The notes under the pieces: generated by a model
What the model was told of the DNA's origin: nothing
What the model saw: only the letters and a program-made list of their open reading frames with translations
The model's database searches: none
Made by a program: the position numbers and the translations under genes
Assembly (NCBI RefSeq): GCF_048128805.1
Contig: NC_136008.1
Span: 12,752,572 to 12,816,571, forward strand
Length of the DNA stretch: 64,000 nucleotides
Direction: 5' to 3'
Source: Centroberyx gerrardi
Lineage: Eukaryota > Chordata > Actinopteri > Beryciformes > Berycidae
Shown: positions 51,178 through 64,000 of the stretch, piece after piece
Layout: each line of letters begins with the position of its first letter
How positions within the stretch are numbered: position 1 is the stretch's first letter

Positions 51178-51721
51178 CAGAGGTGTGACCAAGTCAACTT
51201 TGCTTGAGTCCCAAGTCAGTCTCAAGTCTTGAGGCACAAGTTTCAAGTCAAATCTCAAGTCTAAATGTAGATTACCAAGTCAAGCCCATGTCATTAATGT
51301 CAAGTCTAAAAGTAGAACACGTCAGTCAGAACAAATTGAGAGTCCAGTATCAATTTAATATCTTCTAGAAAACAAAATACCTAGGACTTCTCAATGCAAT
51401 ATCGTTTTAATAGGATAAAAACTTGGTAAGTGCATCATGAGTTTGATTTCAATGAACTCCACCATTCCATACAAATCCAGAAAACAGAATTTAAAACAGA
51501 AATCTCATCACTTTCAATCCAAGTAATTTACACATACACAAGATCATTTGTCAAGACTTCAGAAACCTTTTCAAGTCATCAAAGTAGTCAAAAGTCAAGT
51601 GAGAGTCCCAAGTCACCAGAACCCATTCAATTCTCAAGTATTGTCTTCATGCATCAATTCAAGTCTCAAGCAATTCAAATTCTAACTCGAGTCAAAGTCG
51701 TGACTCGAGTCCCCACCTCTG
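51178..51721. mobile_element. hAT-like MITE rich in CAAGTC
   Basis: Ends CAGAGGTGTGACC and (reverse complement of right end) CAGAGGTGGGGAC form hAT-type terminal inverted repeats. The flanks CGTGTTAG and TGTGTTAC are a degenerate 8-bp target duplication (6 of 8). The interior is rich in CAAGTC/GACTTG units and encodes no transposase. It sits in prpf31 intron 1; the 100-codon frame inside it is repeat-derived. Confidence 0.7.
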
Positions 51722-51862
51722 TGTGTTACTAAAGCTGTTTATATGTAACCCAGTACTACTCCCCTGCATCCCTGACATACTGTAACGGTTAATCTAAGCA
51801 ACTTTATTTTATTAACCCAGTTACCTTTCTGCGCTCACCATTTCTACCATTGTTTCTGTCAG

Positions 51863-54800
51863 ATGTCTCTGGCGGACGAGCTGCTGGCGGATCTGGAGGA
51901 GGCTGGCGATGAGGGGGAGGATGGTCTGTATCCAGGAGGAGAGGAGGGGGAGAGCGATGGAGAGGAGGCAGAGGGAAAGGCAGAAGGAGGACTGGAAGAT
52001 ATCCCGGAGGAGATGGAGGTGGACTACAGCCTAGCTGAAACTGTGACGTCTATTGCCAAGCTCCGCAATAGCAAACAGGTGAGTTGTATCATGTGAAAAT
52101 TTTATACTAGGGAAGGGACGGTGTGCTTATCTCATGATACGATTAGATACGCAATATGAGGTTCACGATACAATAGAGTTCAATGACAACAAAGTCTGAA
52201 TTATGTTTATTTCTGAGCCACAAATCTCTCTAGCAATGGCATTGGCTTGCTAGAATGTAAACAACAATTTAAAAATGTTATTATGAAGTGTAAATAATAT
52301 AATTTCGATGGAGAGCTTGTGAAATTGTGATGGGCAAGCTGTCTCATTTGTGATTACTACAGCAGAATAAGATGTAGCTAATATTAATTTTTCTGCCCCG
52401 CATTGTCACATTTTTGTATTGTGATATATTAAATTTAGATACTATTTTATACAGACTGATATTTGTAGTAATATGTTTGGTCAGGTCGTCCCAGCGTAAC
52501 CTTACAGTATGTTTACAGTTTTCAGAGATCATGGACAAAATTTCAGCGTATGTTGGAAAGCAGCGCAAGAACTCAGAAGGTGAGTGTGAACCATTAATGA
52601 TCCTCTTCACCAGTAATTTTTTTGGTGTTAGTACATATGTTTTATCTACATGTTTTCCCCTGTTAATGTGAACAATTTGTTTGGTGCTTCTGCCCTTCAG
52701 TGTCCGGTCCGGTGGAGGCAGATCCAGAATACAGACTGATCGTAGCAGCCAATAACCTCACGGTGGAAATCGACAATGAACTCAGTGAGTTTGCTGATGT
52801 TGCTTTTGCAGTACAGTAAAAATCGCTTGGATTTTATTATCTTCCATCCAAGCTGATTTTTTTCCTCTTTTTCTGCCTTTGTTTCAGATATCATTCACAA
52901 GTTTGCCCGTGACAAATACTCCAAGAGGTTCCCAGAGCTCGAGTCCCTGGTGCCAAATTCTCTAGATTACATCCGGACACTCAAGGTGAGTTTAGTTTAT
53001 ATCTATTTAATCAGCCGGTATTAACAAGCAGTGCACATATTGAAATCCCTTTTCAGAATGGGAACATAGTGCCCCTTGCACCCAAGAGTCACTACATTCC
53101 CCACTTTGCCCCCCTACTGGCTTTATTTATGTTCATTTAGTTGTAGTGAAGACAATTGTTACATATTTGGCGGAATGTAAGGCAACACATCTGCGAAAGG
53201 CCATAATGACTAATAATATTATTGCTGCACCAATATATCGGTCAGGTCTTGTAAAATAAAAAATTTGGGGCTTTAGATAATTGTCCCCCTCGTGAAGAAT
53301 GAAGTTGGGGTCTAATTTTGACTAAACTTGGAGGGAAGACTCATCTTGGCACTGTGTTAAAAAAATTACACTGATTGACCTGATGGGGACGCTATAATTA
53401 AAGGTCAAAATTGAACCATGTCTGATATTTTCCCTCTTTGCCCTCTACTACATCAACAAAGTGTCTGCCGCTCTCTATCAAGCAGCTGTTCCCGCAGTAA
53501 CACCAGCCAAGGCAGCCAGCAAGGGCAAAAGGAAGAACTGAGCAGTCACTCAGATCACTTTGCATCCAGTCACCCAGTCAACATCTCCCAGTGCAGCTGA
53601 CGGCCAATGACAACACATCAGATACTTAACATGTTTTGTAGCAATCTCTTATATTCATGCCCCTACAGATCGATTTTCAGCCTTTTTCTGTATTTGGTTG
53701 GGAAGATGACACGGAAAATTATGATGCAACCAAATTTATCAGTGCATTTCAGTGACCCTAACACGCTCTTAGCCTTTTAGATTTTCATTGTTTCCTCTCC
53801 GACTGGTCAACTCAAACATGGAAGCACAAAGAAATTATGTCCCTGGTGGAGATATAACTATAAAACGAGCCTAGCTAAAACGGTTACCTACATTCCTTTC
53901 ATCACCCTTTGCTCAGCACTTGTTTCAAACTGGTTGCAGATCATACGTCCCATCAGTTTGTTATTGCATCAAGACATGAACAATGCTTTTTTTGTTTTTG
54001 TTAAAATGGATTTGTAATTAAAACCCTTGTAAAAAGAGTCAATTTCCCCTCGATAAATAAAGGTTTAATGAAAAGGTATGGAAAAATAGTTTTTCCTGTT
54101 GTTTTCTGGCATGTAGTTTGAATGTGATGTCATGTGTCTGTGTGTGTCTCCCATTTAGGAACTGGGAAACAATCTGGACAAGTGCAAGAACAACGAGACT
54201 CTGCAGCAGATCCTAACCAATGCCACCATTATGGTTGTCAGTGTCACAGCCTCAACCACACAGGGGTGAGTCGACTCACCGGACTGTCGTCTGTCTATTC
54301 CACGTTACTCTGCTTAATCTGGTCAGCTTTCCCATCTACACATTAACATCTACACTGTCATTGTGCCTTCACGCTCCTTGAGTTTCAGCATTGGATTACT
54401 TTCCATGCAAGCAACAGGGAATATCATGTTAGCAGTTGTTTGAGATTGCATGAGAGCAGGAATATTAATGAAACATTTTTTTCAACACTCATGTAAACAA
54501 AATTATTCTCATTATCAGAGTAAAGGGAAAATGATTGTACATATAAACATTTTTCACTGTGTGCATCTGTGTGGTTGTGCAGATAATGTCTCTCGTTTCC
54601 AATTAAATAATTCTGTTGATTGCAAATTTGATTGTGTACACTGACCATTGAAACGATCTATATGCTTTCTTGGTTTTAGGTCGATGCTTGGTGAGGACGA
54701 ACTGAAGCGCCTGGAGGAGGCATGTGACATGGCCCTGGAGCTAAACCAATCCAAACACAGGATATATGAATATGTAGAGTCAAGAATGTCATTCATCGCT

Positions 54801-57800
54801 CCAAATCTGTCCATCATTGTCGGAGCGTCAACCGCTGCCAAGATCATGGGTGAGAAGCGCAAAAACGTTTTAAATGCACTTACTACAGAACTCCACATAT
54901 AGGTTACAGACGTGGATTGTAACTTTTCACTCCCGCCTTTTTTTTGGCGTCTCCTCTCTCTGGCTGCAGGTATTGCTGGCGGCCTGACCAACCTGTCCAA
55001 GATGCCGGCCTGTAACCTCATGCTGCTGGGAGCCCAGAGGAGAACGCTGTCCGGCTTCAGCAGCACCTCCCTGCTGCCCCACACCGGCTTCATCTATCAC
55101 TGTGATGTCGTGCAGTCGCTCCCCCCTGTCAGTACATGTTCATACTAAACATCAATGAACAATAGTCAAACCTGCACTGTGGTGTATTTTTTGCATTGCA
55201 ACTAGTTGGCTAACAGCTGTCTGTCTCTTTTTTTCGTTAGGACCTGAGGAGGAAGGCGGCTCGTCTGGTGGCTGCGAAGTGCACTCTGGCTGCCCGAGTA
55301 GACAGCTTCCACGAGAGTGCAGTGGGCAAGGTGAGGGTCAAGAAGAAGCCGAGACTCATCCACATTCAATTTATGATCAACCATGTGGGGCCAACTGGGG
55401 CTGCACAATTAATCATGCATAATCATATAGCACGATTTTAGTTTGCCTTGTTAATAATCCTAGAATATTTGCATATCAGCAATGTTTAATTTATGTCAGC
55501 TGTAGTTGAAAGTAATCAAGATGTTGATATAAGATCCCAAAAGTGCAGTAAAATAATTTCCCTTCCAAATAATCAAGACTGATAACAACATAAAATTATG
55601 ATTATTATTTTATTCATAGTCGTTGTGGCATTAACCTTTGTGTCGTCTGTGCAGGTCGGCTACGATCTGAAGGAAGAGATAGAGAGGAAGTTTGATAAAT
55701 GGCAGGAGCCTCCTCCGGTGAAGCAGGTCAAACCGCTCCCGGCCCCGCTGGACGGACAGAGAAAGAAGAGAGGGGGGAGGAGGTACAGAACCTGCCAGAC
55801 ATTCAAAACATTGGCAGACCGCCCTGCTGAACGGGCCACACATTCAAAGAAACGATTGCACTATGAACAGATTGACTGAACTGATCTCTCTTCCTGAAGG
55901 TATCGTAAGATGAAGGAGCGTCTCGGGCTGACTGAGATCAGGAAACATGCCAACAGGATGACCTTTGCAGAGGTCAGCACACATTTTCTATCAGAGTGGC
56001 TTTTATATCTCCCTCATGACAGGCCTTTCACTGATTCAAAGGAATACCTGCAAATTGAATCTTGCTTCCAGTAAGCTGTACTTTATTTCAACCCAGTGTT
56101 GCTCATTGTCGGGCAATAATATGTATAATACTATTGTTCAACTAAGACCCGTATTGTCAAGCCTTTATTTGGACGGCACATTTCATGCATTCATTCACTC
56201 ATGTGCTTTATTTAAAGACAAGCAAAATGCATTCAAAAGTAGTGCAAACCTGCATAAAAATGCATATAACATGGAGAAAATACACATATCGTATAAATAA
56301 AATATACATATATCACACGGAGTACCTTCCCCTTTCAGAATGCACAAACACCTACACATACACACACAAGGACAAGACGGAGTCAAAGGCTTTTAAGAAA
56401 AGTTTTAATCCTGCTTTTAGAAGAGGTTAGTGTTGGGGAACACCTCAGGTCCTCTGGCAGGCTGGGAATCTAATCCCTAAAAGTGGCTCCAGCAGCTTTT
56501 GATTTCATCCATCCGGAACAACAAAGAGGCCAGTGCCACAAGACCTGAGAGATGTAGTTTGCTCGAGTCTTTCAGTCAAGAAGGAAATATATTCTGAGTC
56601 CGGGCCGTTTAGAGCTGTGCAGCAGAATCTTAATGTCAACTCTAATGCTTGCTGGAAGCCAGTGCAGTGATCTAAGGTTTAATGTGTTCAGTTTTTCTTG
56701 TCCTAGTCAAGACTCTTCTGAATTAGCTGCAGGCATCCCACAGTTTTACCACCAGACTGGGAAAGAGGGCACTGCAGTAGTCTAATCTACTTCTAATAAA
56801 GGCATGCACAAGTTTTTCTAGAGTCTGACTGTGGCTGAAAACCTCCAATGATAGAAAGCTGTTTTTGTGATGCTGTTAAGATGACCTGTTTCTGACCTGC
56901 TCATTGCACTTAAGAGAAAGGGAATTTACGTTAACAGATATTCTGTCGCTGTGCCCTTGCGCCTAAAAGAAGTACCTCAGCATTATGTTTTTAGGTTTAT
57001 ATCCTCTATACAGTCAATTAGTGATTTAACAGCTCAGGTTTCCTACCAGGTCAAGTAAAGCTTACTGGGAGGAAGATTCAGTGTGGGTGTGCCTGCTCCT
57101 TTTTCAGTATTGACTTGGTTTTGTTTTTTTTAACCCTGTCCTGAGATAAAGTTCTATTTTGGATATGCACACATTTTATTTCCTTCGTCGATTGCATGGG
57201 GAAGTGTAAGCATGGTGGGCTGTGTCAGACTTGTTAAACTCATGTTTTGATGCGGTGTTGCAGATTGAAGACGATGCGTACCAGGAGGATCTGGGCTTCA
57301 GTCTGGGCCAGCTGGGGAAGAGCGGCAGCGGCCGTGTCAGGCAGGCTCAGGTCAACGAGGCCACCAAGGCCAGGATCTCCAAGTCCCTCCAGGTAAACAC
57401 ATCCGCGACTCGTTTTTACTACGCCAGTGATCGCTGATGTATTCATTTTCTCTTTGTGCAAAAACAACTTTCTTACATGGAAATTTCTTAATGACGCAAT
57501 GGTGACCTTTAAGCTTCTCAACAAGGTGAAAAAATAGTTTTGTGTTGGTCGACAGTAAGAAAAAACACACACATGCACCTTGTTGTTAGACTAACGTAAC
57601 ATTGTTTGAATGAAGTTCGTCAAATTAGCTTGTTAAGCTGCAGGAGGTCCATGTTTGTTTATTGTGTGTCTATCAGGTTTGATTTTTCAACATAATAGCA
57701 CTTGAATGGAACACTGTTGAACAGCAGACTTGGAAGTCTCGTATGTCGGACCTTTCTACCAGCACATGAACGCACAATCTGTCTCTGTCTCAACATTTTC

Positions 57801-58144
57801 CCTTTGTTCATATTTTTCTTTCTCAAACAGAGAACGTTGCAGAAGCAGAGCATGACTTATGGAGGAAAGTCCACAGTCAGAGATCGCTCCTCAGGAACCA
57901 GCTCCAGCGTCGCTTTCACTCCTCTCCAGGTAAAAAAAAAAATAACCTCCTCCTTTTATTAAATATCCTCTTGACATCTGGCAGGTTCAGTTTTGTAAAA
58001 ACTCTTCTGCTCTTCTTCTCTCCTCTTCAGGGGCTGGAGATCGTGAACCCACAGGCTGCAGAGAAGAAGGTGGCTGAAGCCAACCAGAAATACTTCTCTA
58101 ATATGGCAGAGTTCCTCAAGGTCAAGAAGGAGGAGAAGATGTGA
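51863..58144 (+). CDS. prpf31: U4/U6 small nuclear ribonucleoprotein Prp31
   Basis: Core splicing factor that binds U4 snRNA with 15.5K protein and bridges U4/U6 to U5 in the tri-snRNP. Human mutations cause retinitis pigmentosa 11. Coding exons: 51863-52078, 52519-52579, 52701-52784, 52888-52985, 54159-54265, 54680-54849, 54970-55127, 55241-55330, 55655-55782, 55900-55972, 57264-57392, 57831-57929 and 58031-58144; in frame for 508 residues (human 499). Acidic N-terminus [20 protein letters not shown], coiled-coil ([19 protein letters not shown]), Nop domain ([33 protein letters not shown]), basic NLS ([17 protein letters not shown]) and a conserved C-terminal [17 protein letters not shown]. 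The ATG directly follows the exon 2 acceptor. Confidence 0.98.
53425..54061 (+). pseudogene. Terminal-exon-like module in prpf31 intron 5 (unidentified)
   Basis: A pyrimidine-rich stretch leads into a short open frame ([13 protein letters not shown] onward, ending [12 protein letters not shown] and TGA at 53539-53541). About 500 bp of non-coding sequence follows, ending with AATAAA at 54056-54061. This looks like the last exon and 3'UTR of another gene, or a 5'-truncated retrocopy, on the same strand as prpf31. The frame does not fit splicing from prpf31 exon 5 in the KRKN phase. I do not recognise the peptide, and chance is possible. Confidence 0.3.
56380..57060. mobile_element. Dispersed teleost interspersed repeat, family uncertain
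   Basis: In prpf31 intron 11. Phrases such as CTGGAAGCCAGTGCAGTGAT, CACTGCAGTAGTCTAATCTA and GATAGAAAGCTG recur in a very common fish interspersed repeat that I recall but cannot name. No complete coding frame remains. Confidence 0.5.
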
Positions 58145-58151
58145 AGACAGA

Positions 58152-58182
58152 CACACACACACACCCACACACACACACACAA
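58152..58182. repeat. (CA)n in the prpf31 3'UTR
   Basis: CA array with a CCCACA interruption starting about 8 nt after the prpf31 stop. Confidence 0.85.
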
Positions 58183-58336
58183 CCGCAGCTCCTCCTGTAT
58201 CATATTGAGCTGCACTGACAGTTGCACTCAACATTGCAAAGTGATAGTATATTTTCAAGATTGTATGTTTTGTTAAGGCATTGTGCTTCTTTCTGTATTT
58301 TGTTTTTACTTTTTGACATATGATTTTTGTTGTTTT

Positions 58337-58342
58337 AATAAA
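58337..58342 (+). terminator. prpf31: prpf31 polyadenylation signal
   Basis: AATAAA 193 nt after the stop, following a T-rich stretch. Confidence 0.85.
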
Positions 58343-60369
58343 ACAAAATGCGTTTTACTTTACTTACTTTGTCTTCATTATTATAGAGAAGGAAAAATAC
58401 AGCGGTCAATATAAAAGTTGTAATTAATGTTCAAGGCAACTTCTGTCAAGGATCTGTTATTTCTATCCATATGCACAAAAGTTTATTAACTAACAGAGGA
58501 AGCTATAAGTCTAACAAAGATTTCATATACAAATGACAGGACATCACGCCACACATGCTGACTTGTAATTTCTGAAAAGTATTTATTGAAATTTTACAAT
58601 CCTGTTTATAACCCCATAGTATGACATCTCCCATGCAGAACCTTGACAATATGAGAAAAATTGTAAATATTTATCTTGAAATTCACATTTTAGCAATTTT
58701 CTATCTGACCTTCCCTTTCTTAAAAGCCCAAAAAATAGAATCTATAAAAGGCAAATCTCTCATAACTTTGCTGTATTTTCCTTTTCCACATACTCCCACA
58801 CCCTCCCCCCCCAAAAAAAGAAAACTGCAAACTCGTCAAGAGCTGAATTTACACACGACATAAAATTTTAATTCTGTAGCACAGATCTTATATTTTACAT
58901 GGCTACTTAAACAGGGAAAATGATTCAGTTATTTGTCAGTTTCTCCCCATTTAAGCTGCCAACAAAAGACTGGATCTGTCCCACAAAGGATTAAAAATCA
59001 GCTAACTTGTGCCAGTGCAAACCTAGCTATGGTTCCTTGGGGTAGCACATAAACAACCACTGCAGACGAGACATTGCATTTTTCTTTAGTTCACCCAACC
59101 CACAGGTTAAATCCACCACCAGGTTTTTCAGAGGAGATCAGTACATGCTTTTGACTCTACATGTAAACAGAGTTTATCAGTGCACATTCACTGTTTCACT
59201 GTATAGGGTTGAACTATCACTTGAAATATCAGGTGGTAAATTGAACACAGTGGAGTTAAGTTAGGATGAGGTAACATCAAAAGAATAGAGCATAAAACCT
59301 TAACTAAAAGTGGGAAGTTGACTCAAACCAAACTCAGACTTCTTTTACCTAATGCTATCTGTGTATTTTGTCAGAGCAATTAAGAGGTGATTTGGTTCTC
59401 TTAAATGAATTTGGGCACAGATACATTCACTATGCCAAGCATGGCCTTTGCATTGAGGATGCTTTGAGGATGATAGAGAATTTCCTCAATGGCGTAACAA
59501 CCATGAACATCAAGTAGATTAATTTCTCAAACCCTATTTTTTAAGATTTATTTTACAAGTTTATTCATTTCTCACAAACATGAATGCCCCATAATGATGC
59601 ATTTTCTTTGACAGGTAAACTTAAAAACATTTTATTTGTAAAGAGAGAGGGAGTCAGAGACCAGTTCAATTGCATAGCAATTTAATCCATGTCCAATAAG
59701 GACTCTTTCCCTGTCACAGGGAGAGGCCCTGTGGTCATTCTCAATCAGTGTTTAATCGACCAAGACAATATCAATAAAACTATTGATAATCGCTCACTAT
59801 CTCTAATAGTGACCATATTCAACAGGCATCGTAGGGTCTTAAAAGAAGCCATTCCTACACACCATGACTAAATGTCCACTGTACTTCCCCATTCTAAACC
59901 ACCAAATTACAGTAAATACAAGATGGGCAATTTACTTAACAATCAAATCCAATGTTTGTTTTGTGTCAAGTCAAAGGCTTCCAGGCTCATGTTGGGTAGG
60001 TGGTACAGAGAATCTTGTTGAAACGGAAAAATAAAACAAAACATGAGAAACATGCATGGGGTAGGCTTTCCTAATGCCACATACTGAGTGTGCACACAGA
60101 CAGGCACAAACGCAGATCTCTAATGACACCCTCGCACCCCATGCAGTGCACTGCGTTTGATCAGGCCCACGGGGCATTTTTGCCAAAGGTAATGCGCTAC
60201 ATGAGGAGCAGGGCTTCATGTGAGATGCAGCCTATACAGACACCAGTCTCCATTATAGGAGAGGGCTTCTACTACACATCACAATCTCTATCCACAGTAT
60301 GGAGTTCAGTCTCGGAATGTCAACAGCAGCACGTTTTCTCTCTCTGTCCTTCCGCGTCCCTCTGTCCCG
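58343..60369 (-). other. cnot3: prpf31-cnot3 convergent gap and cnot3 3'UTR
   Basis: Mostly the inferred cnot3 3'UTR (about 1.8 kb) on the minus strand, AT-rich, with no coding exon on either strand. Only about 240 bp separates the two genes' candidate poly(A) signals. Confidence 0.5.
58582..58587 (-). terminator. cnot3: Candidate cnot3 polyadenylation signal
   Basis: TTTATT on the plus strand (AATAAA for cnot3), 1.8 kb after its stop and the last good signal before prpf31. Nearer ones such as 59545-59550 are alternatives. Confidence 0.5.
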
Positions 60370-63968
<3,599 letters not shown>

Positions 63969-64000
63969 CTGAGGGAGGACAAGAAACACATGTTTTGTAA

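Noticed and set aside
51430-51732. A 100-codon frame before prpf31
   Set aside because: It lies inside the hAT-like MITE and consists of its CAAGTC words.

Overview
This is a 64 kb piece of a ray-finned (teleost) fish nuclear genome. All recognisable genes are split by GT-AG introns, CA/TG and CT microsatellites are abundant, and the encoded proteins match vertebrate families. One of them, rbfox1l, is a gene I know from fish. No prokaryotic, viral or LTR-element signature was seen.

Layout, left to right. rbfox1l (minus strand) occupies about 0-7.5 kb and its 3' end lies outside the window. rps9 (plus) follows at 8.3-11.0 kb, divergent from rbfox1l, and carries two related box C/D-like snoRNA candidates in introns 3 and 4. 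mboat7 (12.4-16.7 kb), tmc4 (19.5-27.4 kb), leng1 (28.3-30.9 kb), lmtk3 (32.5-49.1 kb) and prpf31 (51.9-58.1 kb) all run on the plus strand. The 3' half of cnot3 (minus, 60.4-64.0 kb) converges on prpf31. I assembled exons by hand from splice sites and reading phase. All six genes complete in the window close in frame: rps9 194 aa, mboat7 475, tmc4 686, leng1 290, lmtk3 2847, prpf31 508.

Context. rps9, mboat7, tmc4, leng1, prpf31 and cnot3 form one cluster on human 19q13.4. The fish block keeps the group, but prpf31 is in the opposite orientation relative to cnot3 and lmtk3 sits between leng1 and prpf31. The genes are not one pathway: translation (rps9), splicing (prpf31, rbfox1l), mRNA deadenylation (cnot3), phosphatidylinositol remodelling (mboat7), membrane transport (tmc4) and neuronal kinase signalling (lmtk3).

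Introns hold small mobile-element remains: a Tc1-like fragment, a hAT-like MITE, a hairpin MITE interrupted by a tRNA-derived SINE with an 18-bp target duplication, and a second tRNA-headed SINE. I did not find a wholly new system. The best leads are the twin snoRNAs in rps9, a triplicated basic/FLTE motif in the very long lmtk3 exon, a terminal-exon-like module inside prpf31 intron 5, and microsatellites abutting splice sites in mboat7, tmc4 and lmtk3.
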